Shown here piece after piece: positions 28,785-36,151 of a stretch of 64,000 bases of DNA. The notes beneath the pieces were generated by a model, which saw nothing but the letters and a program-made list of their open reading frames with translations, was not told the DNA's origin and made no database searches. Position 1 is the stretch's first letter; every line of letters begins with the position of its first letter. The translations under genes were made by a program, and so were the position numbers. Source of the DNA: Streptomyces chromofuscus (GTDB taxonomy: Bacteria; Actinomycetota; Actinomycetes; Streptomycetales; Streptomycetaceae); contig NZ_CP063374.1 in NCBI RefSeq assembly GCF_015160875.1, positions 1,736,001 through 1,800,000 of the forward strand, in the 5' to 3' direction.

Positions 28785-29870
28785 CTACTGCCGCAGCGCC
28801 CATCCCCGGTCCCGCAGCGCGGCGCTCAGCACGGGCGCCGCCTTCGGCTCCACCATCAGCTGCACGAGACCCGCCTGCTGCCCGGTGGCGTGCTCGATCC
28901 GTACGTCCTCGATGTTGACCCCGGCCTGCCCCGCGTCCGCGAAGATCCGGGCCAGCTGGCCGGGCTGGTCGTCGATGAGCACCGCGACGACCTCGTACGT
29001 GCGGGGCGCGGAGCCGTGCTTGCCGGGCACGCGGATCTGCCCGGCGTTGCCCCGCCGCAGCACGTCCTGGATGCCGGAGGTCCCCTCGCGGCGCTTGGCC
29101 TCGTCGGAGGACTGCAGGGCGCGCAGCGCCCGCACGGTCTCGTCCAGGTCGGCGGCGACGTCGCTGAGCAGGTCGGCGACCGGTCCGGGGTTCGCGGAGA
29201 GGATGTCGATCCACATCCTCGGGTCGGAGGCGGCGATCCGGGTCACGTCCCGGATGCCCTGCCCGCACAGCCGTACGGCCGCCTCCTCGGCGTGCTCCAG
29301 ACGCGCGGCGACCATGCTGGACACCAGGTGGGGCATGTGCGAGACGAGGGCCACGGCCCGGTCGTGGGCGTCGGCGTCCATGACGACCGGGACGGCCCGG
29401 CAGTGCGAGACCAGTTCGAGGGCGAGGTTCAACACCTCGGTGTCGGTGTCCCTCGTGGGGGTGAGCACCCAGGGGCGGCCCTCGAAGAGGTCGCCGGTGG
29501 CGGCCAGCGGCCCGGACTTCTCGCGGCCGGACATGGGGTGCGTGCCGAGGTAGCGGGTCAGGTCCAGTCCGCGTGCCTCCAGCTCGCGGCGCGGGCCGCC
29601 CTTGACGCTGGCGACGTCGAGGTAGCCGCGGGCGAGTCCGCGCCGCATGGCGTCCGCGAGCACCGCGGCGACGTGCGCGGGCGGGGCGGCGACGATCGCG
29701 AGGTCCACCGGCCCCTCGGGCGCCTCGTCCGTGCCGGCGCCGAGCGCCGCCGCCGTGCGGGCCTGCTCGGGGTCGTGGTCGGCGAGGTGGACGACGACAC
29801 CGCGCTGGGCGAGGGCCAGGGCGGCGGAGGTGCCGATGAGCCCGGTGCCGATGACGAGTGCGGTCCTCAC
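28785..29870 (-). CDS. tyrA: prephenate dehydrogenase with C-terminal ACT domain
   Basis: This 361-aa NAD(P)-dependent enzyme of tyrosine synthesis has a Rossmann motif VIGTGLIGTSAALALAQRG at the start. THPMSGREKSGP follows mid-protein, then HMPHLVSSMVAARL, part of the prephenate site. The last ~70 residues form an ACT regulatory domain (YEVVAVLIDDQPGQLARIF, NIEDVRIEH), which in this family mediates feedback by tyrosine. The GTG start at 29870 overlaps the aroH stop (GTGA), so chorismate mutase and this enzyme are made together. Confidence 0.95.
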   Translation of the reverse strand: MRTALVIGTGLIGTSAALALAQRGVVVHLADHDPEQARTAAALGAGTDEAPEGPVDLAIVAAPPAHVAAVLADAMRRGLARGYLDVASVKGGPRRELEARGLDLTRYLGTHPMSGREKSGPLAATGDLFEGRPWVLTPTRDTDTEVLNLALELVSHCRAVPVVMDADAHDRAVALVSHMPHLVSSMVAARLEHAEEAAVRLCGQGIRDVTRIAASDPRMWIDILSANPGPVADLLSDVAADLDETVRALRALQSSDEAKRREGTSGIQDVLRRGNAGQIRVPGKHGSAPRTYEVVAVLIDDQPGQLARIFADAGQAGVNIEDVRIEHATGQQAGLVQLMVEPKAAPVLSAALRDRGWALRQ

Positions 29871-30229
29871 TGGGCGATGTCCTTGCGCAGGGCGGCCGCG
29901 GCACCGAGGTAGACGTGGTTGATCTCGGCGCGCGGCCGGTCGGAGTCGATGTGCGCGAGCACGCGGACGACCCGGGGCATCGCGCCCTCGATGTCCAGTT
30001 CCTGGGCGCAGATCAGCGGCACGTCCAGGATGCCGAGCTTGCGGGCGGCGGCGGCCGGGAAGTCGCTGTGCAGATCGGGCGTGGCCGTGAACCAGATGCT
30101 GATCAGGTCGTCGGTGGTCAGCCCGTTCCGTTCCAGGACGGCGGTGAGCAGGGCCCCGACCTGCTCGTCCATGTGGGCGGCCTCGTCCCGTTCGAGTTGG
30201 ACGGCGCCCCGGACCGCTCGTACCGCCAC
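29867..30229 (-). CDS. aroH: chorismate mutase, AroH type
   Basis: The 120-aa monofunctional chorismate mutase has the trimeric AroH fold. AVRAVRGAVQLERDE sits at the N-terminus, with the active-site arginine in VRGAV. MDEQVGALLTAVLERNGL and the strand LISIWFTATPDLHSDFPA follow, then RVLAHID near the end. It converts chorismate to prephenate, the substrate of the coupled tyrA product. The GTG at 30229 is chosen because AAGGAG lies just upstream and the family starts here. Confidence 0.95.
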   Translation of the reverse strand: MAVRAVRGAVQLERDEAAHMDEQVGALLTAVLERNGLTTDDLISIWFTATPDLHSDFPAAAARKLGILDVPLICAQELDIEGAMPRVVRVLAHIDSDRPRAEINHVYLGAAAALRKDIAQ

Positions 30230-30348
30230 GGCGATGCTCCTTGCTGGTGTGCGAAAACGGCTTTCGTCCATCAAGCCTAGTCAGCACGGTGCGGACAGGT
30301 GCGGGGCGCTCGCCCGCTGAGACGGAGCAGCCGCGCGCGGCGCGGGAG

Positions 30349-31371
30349 TCAGAGGTCCCAGAGCGCGCCGAGCGTCACCAGTTCGCTCCGGTACTCGATG
30401 CGGTCCGCCCACTGCGCGGGCCAGGCGTCGGCGCCGAGGTACGCGCCCGCGAAGGCCCCGGCGAGACACGCGAGGGAGTCCGAGTCACCGGAGGTGCACG
30501 CGGCCCGGCGCAGGGCGGTGAGGGGCTCGTCCACGAACAGCAGGAAGCACAGCAGCCCCGTGGCCAGAGCCTCCTCGGCGATCCAGCCCTGCCCCGTGGC
30601 CAGGCACGGGTCGGTCTCCGGCGAGATCGTCCGTACGGCGTCCCGCAGCCGGTCGAGCACGCCGAGGCACTCGTCCCACCCGCGCGCGATGAACCGCTCC
30701 GGCGTGGCGTCCTCGGCCCGCGTCCACAGATCGCCCAGCCAGCGCTCGTGGTAGTGCTCGCGGTTCTCGTAGGCGTACGACCGCAGCAGCCCGACCAGTC
30801 CGGTCGGCTCGGCGCCCTGCGCGAGCAGTCGCACGGCGTGCGCGGTGAGGTCGGAGGCGGCCAGCGCCGTCGGATGCCCGTGCGTGAGGGCGGCCTGCAA
30901 CTGGGCTGCTCCTGCGCGCTGTTCGTCGCTCAGCCCGGGGACCAGGCCGATCGGCGCGACGCGCATGTTGGCGCCGCAGCCCTTGGAGTGGATCTGGCTG
31001 GCGTCCTGCCAGCGCCGGTCCGGCTGCTCCAGCAGGACGCAGGCCCGGATGCAGGTGTTGCCGGGAGCCCGGTTGTTCTCCGGCGAGCGGTTCCAGGCGA
31101 TGAACTCCCGCCGCACGGGCTCGGCCAGTTCGGCGGGCCCGAGGACGCCCCGGTCCATGGCCGTCCGCAGCCCGCGCCCCAGCGCCAGCGTCATCTGCGT
31201 GTCGTCGGTGACGATCGCGGGCGTGGGCAGTTCCATCCCCCGCCAGGGGCCGCACGTGGCGAGGATCGACGGCACGTCGTGGAACTCGGTCGGGAAGCCG
31301 AGCGCGTCGCCGAGGGCGAGGCCCAGCAGGGAGCCGGTGGCGGCGCGTTTGCGGACGGTGGTCGTGGTCAT
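30349..31371 (-). CDS. ADP-ribosylglycohydrolase (DraG/ARH family)
   Basis: The 340-aa DraG-fold hydrolase removes ADP-ribose from proteins, nucleic acids or small molecules using a binuclear Mg/Mn centre. Motifs are GLALGDALGFPTEF at the N-terminus, TDDTQMTLALGRGL (first acidic cluster) and a C-terminal SGDSDSLACLAGAFAGAYLG with the second metal-binding aspartates. The ATG at 31371 overlaps the stop of the NrtR-like gene (ATGA). It is the last gene of the pnuC-nadR-nrtR operon, which ties ADP-ribose turnover to NAD salvage. Target substrate unknown; it could recycle ADP-ribose released from modified macromolecules. Confidence 0.9.
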   Translation of the reverse strand: MTTTTVRKRAATGSLLGLALGDALGFPTEFHDVPSILATCGPWRGMELPTPAIVTDDTQMTLALGRGLRTAMDRGVLGPAELAEPVRREFIAWNRSPENNRAPGNTCIRACVLLEQPDRRWQDASQIHSKGCGANMRVAPIGLVPGLSDEQRAGAAQLQAALTHGHPTALAASDLTAHAVRLLAQGAEPTGLVGLLRSYAYENREHYHERWLGDLWTRAEDATPERFIARGWDECLGVLDRLRDAVRTISPETDPCLATGQGWIAEEALATGLLCFLLFVDEPLTALRRAACTSGDSDSLACLAGAFAGAYLGADAWPAQWADRIEYRSELVTLGALWDL

Positions 31372-32540
31372 GCGGGGCGTCCTTCCCGGGACGGGCGGAG
31401 GAGGGGCGGGTGCAGGGCGGCGGCGCCGCCCGCGCGGTAGAGGGCGGCGGGTTTGCCGCGGCCCTTGGTCAGGCGCGCGGCGCCGGGCACCGGTTCGACG
31501 AGGCCGGGGGTGGCGAGCACCTTGCGCCGGAAGTTGGGCCGGTCGAGCGGGGTGCCCCAGACGGCTTCGTAGACCTGCTGGAGCTCGCCGAGGGTGAACT
31601 CGGGCGGGCAGAACGAGGTGGCCAGGCCGGTGTACTCCAGCTTGGCCCGGACCCGTTCGCGGGCGTGGGCGAGGATCCGGTCGTGGTCGAAGGCGAGGAC
31701 CGTGCCGCGGGAAAGGGCCCTGTCGTCGACGACAGCCCCCTCCCGGCCTGCCTGGACCGCTTCGTGCTCGGCGCGGATCCCGAGCCCGGAGAGAGGCAGC
31801 CACTGGGCGTGCGCCGCGTCCCCGCCACCACGGGGCTCGGGCAGGTCGGGCACGAGCGCGGTGTACGCGACGGAGACGACGCGCATCCGCGGGTCACGGC
31901 CGGGTTCGCTGTAGGTGCGCAGCTGCTCCAGGTGCAGCCCGGCGGCCGCGGTGCCGGACAGGCCGGTCTCCTCGGCGAGTTCGCGCCGGGCGGCGGTCTC
32001 GGCGGACTCGTCGGGCCGTACGAATCCGCCGGGCAGAGCCCACCTGCCCGCGTACGGCTCCTGGCCGCGCCGGATGAGCAGTGCCTGCATCTCGCCCCCG
32101 CGGACGGTGAACACGGCGAGGTCGACGGCGACGGCGAAGGGCTCGAAGGCGTACTTGTCGTATCCGTCGGGCAACCGTGCCTCCGCGCGGGCGTGCCCCT
32201 CGGGCACCTTCCCCTCCCCGCCGCCGTGCCCCTCGGGCGGCACCATCGCCTTCGCGTCGCCGTGCCCCTCGGGCACCTTCCCCTCCGCACGGCCGTGCCC
32301 CCCGGGGACCACAGCCTCCCCGCCGCCGTGCCCCACGGGCGGCACCATCGCCTTCGCGTCGCCGTGCCTCTCGGGCACCTTCCCCTCCGCCTCCGCACGG
32401 CCGTGCCCCCCGGGGACCACAGCCTCCCCGCCGCCGTGCCCCACGGGCGGCACCATCGCCTTCGCGTCGCCCTGCCCCTCGGGCACCTCCGCCTTCCCCC
32501 GGCCGGGACTTCCGGGGACCGGCCGGCCCGGCGCGCTCAT
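31368..32540 (-). CDS. nrtR: NrtR-like Nudix/winged-helix regulator with expanded N-terminal repeats
   Basis: The 390-aa protein has three parts. Residues ~12-115 are tandem repeats of about 34-36 residues (GDAKAMVPPVGHGGGEAVV, then PGGHGRAEGKVPEGH). Residues ~125-265 are a Nudix domain with an intact box, GGFVRPDESAETAARRELAE followed by ETGL. Residues ~300-385 are a winged helix (FTLGELQQVYEAVWGTPLDR, PNFRRKVL). This Nudix-wHTH order defines NrtR, which senses ADP-ribose and represses NAD genes. An intact Nudix box means hydrolase activity is possible, whereas many NrtRs have lost it. Its start overlaps nadR and its stop overlaps the glycohydrolase gene. The operator at 34278 suggests autoregulation. 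Confidence 0.87.
   Translation of the reverse strand: MSAPGRPVPGSPGRGKAEVPEGQGDAKAMVPPVGHGGGEAVVPGGHGRAEAEGKVPERHGDAKAMVPPVGHGGGEAVVPGGHGRAEGKVPEGHGDAKAMVPPEGHGGGEGKVPEGHARAEARLPDGYDKYAFEPFAVAVDLAVFTVRGGEMQALLIRRGQEPYAGRWALPGGFVRPDESAETAARRELAEETGLSGTAAAGLHLEQLRTYSEPGRDPRMRVVSVAYTALVPDLPEPRGGGDAAHAQWLPLSGLGIRAEHEAVQAGREGAVVDDRALSRGTVLAFDHDRILAHARERVRAKLEYTGLATSFCPPEFTLGELQQVYEAVWGTPLDRPNFRRKVLATPGLVEPVPGAARLTKGRGKPAALYRAGGAAALHPPLLRPSREGRPA
32202..32505 (-). repeat. in-frame tandem repeat in nrtR (102/108-bp periods)
   Basis: The block caccatcgccttcgcgtcgc recurs at 32241, 32343 and 32451, spacing 102 and 108 bases (34 and 36 codons). The 6-base difference is an extra ctccgc. The frame is kept throughout. 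Confidence 0.85.
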
Positions 32541-33614
32541 CGCTTCTCCGGCAGTGGATCGGCGAGGTCCCAGCCCTCCGCGAGCAGGTCGTCGACGGCC
32601 GCGACGGCGGTCGCCAGGCGCTTGTCGTGCGGGCCGGTCAGGGTGAGGAACCGCCGTCCGGTGCGGGTGAGTTCCGTCCGGAAGCGCTCGGTCATCCAGG
32701 GCCGCAGCTCCTCGCCGTCCCGCAGCCCGTCGTCCTCGAAGGGCACGCCCTCGTGGTCGGTGAGCAGCCACAGGTGCTGGCGGCGGGGCGCGGGGATGCC
32801 GGGGTTGCGTCCGCCGACGTACCGCTCGTGCCAGACGGTGGTGGCGAAGGAGTCCGTGTCGCAGAAGAGCACGGGCGAGCCCTCGGCCCCCGCCCGGTCC
32901 TCCAGGGCGTTCTGCCGGGCGCCGATGAGCGGGAACTCCTCCGAGGTGAACTCCACGTCCTCCCAGACGGCGCCCGGGTGCTCGCGCCGCAGGGCGGCGA
33001 GCTTGTCCTCGCTGAACCGGCGCCCGTACTCGGGCACGTAGCGCGTCCCGGCCGCGGTAGTGCTCGGTCAGGGCCCTGGCCATCGTGGTGGTGCCGGTGG
33101 ACTCGGCGCCGAGGACGACGACGCGGCGGGCGAGGGCGCGGCGCACCGGCGCTTCGAGGAACTCCCAGGAGCCCACCGGGTCCTTGCGGACCGCCGTCCC
33201 GGACACCGGGAAGCGCCGCCGCTCCGGGTCGACGCAGACGGACACGGCACCGAAGCGCCGGGCGAGTTCGTCCCCGTACGCCTCCGAGGTGAACACGGCG
33301 TCCACACGCTCGGACACGGCGCCCCGGAAGACCGCCATGTGCGCGTCCCACACCGCCGGATCGGTGACGTCCACGGGGATGTCGTCGACGGCTCCCACGA
33401 CACGTACGTCCGGATGGACCTCCCGCATCCACGCCGTCCGCTCGGCCAGCGGGATCGACTCGACCGACGAGGCGCAGACCAGCACGGTCAGACGGTCGCA
33501 CCGGTCGGCCGCGCTGCGGACGAGATGGTGGTGGCCCGCGTGCGGCGGATAGAACTTGCCGAGCACGAGCCCGTGCCGGAACCGCCGCCGTGCGCCCGCC
33601 GCGTCCTCGCTCAT
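32537..33614 (-). pseudogene. nadR: NadR-like NMN adenylyltransferase / ribosylnicotinamide kinase, frameshifted
   Basis: From ATG 33614 the NMN-adenylyltransferase half reads LVLGKFYPPHAGHHHLV, then a P-loop GAESTGTTTMARAL that opens the ribosylnicotinamide kinase half. The frame breaks after ALTEHYRGRDA near 33045. The rest (YVPEYGRRFSEDKLAALR, VLFCDTDSFATTVWHERYVG, to DPLPEKR) lies in another frame. Related proteins have about seven more residues (a GG-W-RTR stretch) at the junction, so I infer a roughly 20-base deletion rather than a one-base error. The kinase active site is split from its P-loop. Unless the frame is restored, no full bifunctional enzyme is made. The gene sits between pnuC and nrtR with ATGA overlaps at both ends. 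Confidence 0.75.
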
Positions 33615-34261
33615 GCCACCGCCTCCACGGCCTGCGGCCGGGCCGCGAGCTCCCGGCGCCAGTTGAGCAGCCCGAACACGCACAGGGCGAGGAAGCCGGC
33701 GTAAAGGATCGACGTGAGGTACAGGTCCTTGTACGCGTACAGCGGGATGTAGACCACGTCAGCGGCGATCCACAGCCACCAGGACTCCAGGCGCTTGCGG
33801 CACTGGCCGTAGGTGGCCATCAGGGACAGCGAGGTGGTGAGGGCGTCCCAGAACGGCACCGTCGAGTCGGTGGCCCGGTCGAGGAGCAGCGTGATGCCGG
33901 CCGTGCTCACCATCCCCGCCGCGCACAGCCACGCCCACTCGGTACGGCTCGTGCGCCGCACCGGCAGGACGTCGGAGCCCGGACCACCCCCGTGGGCCCA
34001 GGTCCACCAGCCGTACCCGGCGAGGGTGATGAAGACCAGCTGCAGTCCGGCGTCCGCGTACAGTCCGGACTCGGTGAACAGGAGGATGAAGAACAGGTTG
34101 TTGGCGATCCCGACGGGCCAGTTGGCGATGTGGGCCCGCGCGACGAGCCAGACGCACAGCGCGCCGCTGCCGAATCCGAGCACCTCCGTCCAGCTGACCG
34201 GGGTGCCGATGACGGTGACGAGCGGTCGCTGCAACGGTTCGAGCATCTCCGCGAGACTCAC
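33611..34261 (-). CDS. pnuC: PnuC-family nicotinamide riboside transporter
   Basis: The 216-aa integral membrane transporter takes up nicotinamide riboside, which the neighbouring NadR kinase would trap. Family segments include WPVGIANNLFFILLFTESGL, DAGLQLVFITLAGYGWWTW, and a C-terminal ESWWLWIAADVVYIPLYAYK followed by DLYLTSILYAGFL, the PnuC signature. The start is GTG at 34261 with AAGGAGGCGGGT upstream; an ATG at 34246 is the alternative. It is the first gene of the operon and is preceded by the NrtR-type inverted repeat. The stop overlaps the nadR start. Confidence 0.93.
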   Translation of the reverse strand: MSLAEMLEPLQRPLVTVIGTPVSWTEVLGFGSGALCVWLVARAHIANWPVGIANNLFFILLFTESGLYADAGLQLVFITLAGYGWWTWAHGGGPGSDVLPVRRTSRTEWAWLCAAGMVSTAGITLLLDRATDSTVPFWDALTTSLSLMATYGQCRKRLESWWLWIAADVVYIPLYAYKDLYLTSILYAGFLALCVFGLLNWRRELAARPQAVEAVA

Positions 34262-34277
34262 TCCACCCGCCTCCTTA

Positions 34278-34294
34278 ATAGTCACTGAGACTAT
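34278..34294. promoter_or_regulatory. probable NrtR operator upstream of pnuC
   Basis: ATAGTC-ACTGA-GACTAT is a perfect 6-bp inverted repeat with 5-bp spacing in an AT-rich island, 17 bp before the pnuC start. Position and the NrtR gene in the same operon support it; binding is inferred. Confidence 0.6.
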
Positions 34295-34371
34295 AAAGAG
34301 CGCGGACGGGTCGGCACAACCCGTTTGCCCACCCGTTCCCGGGGCCCCGTCCCCCGCGCCGGACAAGCGAA

Positions 34372-34403
34372 TCGGCCGGCCCCGGCGCTCCGGGACCGGC
34401 CGA
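34372..34403 (-). terminator. terminator of the parA-scpAB-rluB operon
   Basis: tcggccggccccgg and ccgggaccggccga form a 14-bp stem with one mismatch and a 4-base loop, about 20 bases after the rluB stop. Confidence 0.8.
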
Positions 34404-34424
34404 CGGATCGACGTGCGCGCGCGG

Positions 34425-35495
34425 CTACAGCTCGACCTCGCGCATGAGCATCCCGACCTCGGTGTTGGACAGCCGCCGCAGCCAGCCCGACTTCTGGTCG
34501 CCCAGGGTGATCGGGCCGAAGGCGACGCGCACCAGCTTGTCGACCGGGAAGCCGGCCTCCGCGAGCATGCGGCGCACGATGTGCTTGCGGCCCTCGTGCA
34601 GCGTGACCTCGACGAGGTAGTTCTTGCCGGTCTGCTCGACGACCCGGAAGTGGTCGGCGCGGGCGTACCCGTCCTCCAGCTGGATGCCGTCCTTCAGGCG
34701 CTTGCCCAGGTCGCGCGGGATCGGGCCGACGATGTGCGCCAGGTAGGTCTTCTTCACGCCGTACTTGGGGTGGGTCAGCCGGTGGGCCAGCTCGCCGTGG
34801 TTGGTGAGCAGGATGACGCCCTCGGTCTCGGTGTCGAGCCGCCCGACGTGGAAGAGACGCGTCTCGCGGTTGGTGACGTAGTCGCCGAGGCACTGCCGGC
34901 CCTCGGGGTCCTCCATCGTCGAGACGACGCCGGCGGGCTTGTTCAGCGAGAAGAACTGGTACGACTGGGTCGCGACGGTCAGGCCGTCGACCTTGACCTC
35001 GTCCTTCTCGGGGTCGACCCGCTTGCCCTGCTCGGTGACGATCTCGCCGTTGACCTCGACGCGGGCCTGGTCGATCAGCTCCTCGCAGGCCCGCCGGGAA
35101 CCGTACCCGGCGCGCGCGAGCACCTTCTGCAGCCGCTCGCCCTCCTGCTCGGCGCCCGGGAAGGTCTTGGGCAGCTTGACGTCCTTCTTGCCCGCGTACC
35201 GCTCGCGGTTGCGCTCCTCGACCCGCGTCTCGTACTCGCGGGAACGCGCCGGTGCCGTACGGCCGCCCTGCTGGGGCTTCTTCGGGCCGCCCTTGGCGCC
35301 GCCCCGGGCCGCGCCGCCGCGCCCGGCCTTCGGGCCGTCCTTGGTCGCCCCGGGGCCCACGTCGTAGCGGCGCTCCTCGGGGCGGGGCTTGCGGGGGCGG
35401 CCCTGCCCCTGCTTCTGGTCCCGGTCGTTGCCGGCGCCGCGGTAGTTGCCGCGCCCGCCGGTCCCGCCACTCTTGCCACTGCCGCTGCTTCGCAT
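34425..35495 (-). CDS. rluB: 23S rRNA pseudouridine synthase, RsuA/RluB family
   Basis: The 356-aa protein makes pseudouridine in 23S rRNA. The first ~100 residues are Gly/Arg/Lys-rich and probably bind RNA nonspecifically. An S4 domain follows (RLQKVLARAGYGSRRACEEL near residue 130). The catalytic domain has FHVGRLDTETEGVILLTN with the essential Asp, and RKHIVRRMLAEAGFPV near the end. The ATG at 35495 shares bases with the scpB stop (TGATG), so the genes are translationally coupled. This placement beside scpAB is shared with many Gram-positive bacteria. Confidence 0.94.
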   Translation of the reverse strand: MRSSGSGKSGGTGGRGNYRGAGNDRDQKQGQGRPRKPRPEERRYDVGPGATKDGPKAGRGGAARGGAKGGPKKPQQGGRTAPARSREYETRVEERNRERYAGKKDVKLPKTFPGAEQEGERLQKVLARAGYGSRRACEELIDQARVEVNGEIVTEQGKRVDPEKDEVKVDGLTVATQSYQFFSLNKPAGVVSTMEDPEGRQCLGDYVTNRETRLFHVGRLDTETEGVILLTNHGELAHRLTHPKYGVKKTYLAHIVGPIPRDLGKRLKDGIQLEDGYARADHFRVVEQTGKNYLVEVTLHEGRKHIVRRMLAEAGFPVDKLVRVAFGPITLGDQKSGWLRRLSNTEVGMLMREVEL

Positions 35496-36151
35496 CAAAG
35501 TTCCGTCGTCTTGTCGTCTGCGTCCTCGGAATCCGGAGCGTCCGGATCGAACGACGGCACGCCTTCCTGCGTCTCGGCCTCGATCGCCTCGGCCTCCGGG
35601 AGGAAGGGCGCGAGCTCCGGGAGCTCGTCCAGGCCGCGCAGGCCCATCCGCTCCAGGAAGTAGTTCGTCGTCGTGTACAGGATCGCACCTGTTTCGGGTT
35701 CCGTGCCCGCCTCCTGCACCAGACCCCGCTGAAGCAGGGTGCGCATGACGCCGTCGCAGTTCACTCCGCGCACGGCGGAGACGCGGCTGCGGCTGATCGG
35801 CTGGCGGTACGCCACCACCGCGAGCGTCTCCAGCGCCGCCTGCGTGAGCCGGGCGGTCTGGCCCTCCAGGGCGAGCCGCTCGACGGCGGGCGCGTACGCG
35901 GGGCGGGTGTAGAAGCGCCAGCCGCCGGCGACGACCCGCAGCTCGAAGCCGCGCCCCTGCGCGGTGTACTCGTCGGCCAGCTCCCGCAGCGCCGTGCTGA
36001 TCTGCCGCTTGGGCCGCTCCAGTATCTTCGCGAGGTGCTCCACGGTCGCGGGTTCGTCCACGACCATGAGGACGGCCTCGAGGGCGGGCTTCAGCTCCAG
36101 GTCGGCGACGGCGCGCAGCCCGGGCGGCAGCTCGGTGGTCTCCTCGCTCAC
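35495..36151 (-). CDS. scpB: segregation and condensation protein B
   Basis: The 218-aa kleisin-associated winged-helix protein of the SMC condensin is recognisable from LKPALEAVLMVVDEPATVEH near residue 20. The wHTH part is LTQAALETLAVVAYRQPISR, then RGVNCDGVMRTLLQRGLVQE, and FLERMGLRGLDELPEL closes the fold. An acidic tail of ~30 residues follows. Its ATG overlaps the scpA stop (ATGA) and its stop overlaps rluB. ScpB binds ScpA and supports chromosome organisation and segregation. Confidence 0.95.
   Translation of the reverse strand: MSEETTELPPGLRAVADLELKPALEAVLMVVDEPATVEHLAKILERPKRQISTALRELADEYTAQGRGFELRVVAGGWRFYTRPAYAPAVERLALEGQTARLTQAALETLAVVAYRQPISRSRVSAVRGVNCDGVMRTLLQRGLVQEAGTEPETGAILYTTTNYFLERMGLRGLDELPELAPFLPEAEAIEAETQEGVPSFDPDAPDSEDADDKTTEL

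Noticed and set aside
32202..32505. CRISPR-like regularly spaced repeats
   Set aside because: The periodic units are coding, multiples of three, and the intervening sequence is also repeated; there are no unique spacers.
31368..33683. One fused protein joining NadR N-terminus and the Nudix regulator in the same frame
   Set aside because: The middle of this frame is Arg/Ala noise, while the true NadR C-terminal half is in another frame and the Nudix gene has its own ATG overlapping the nadR stop.
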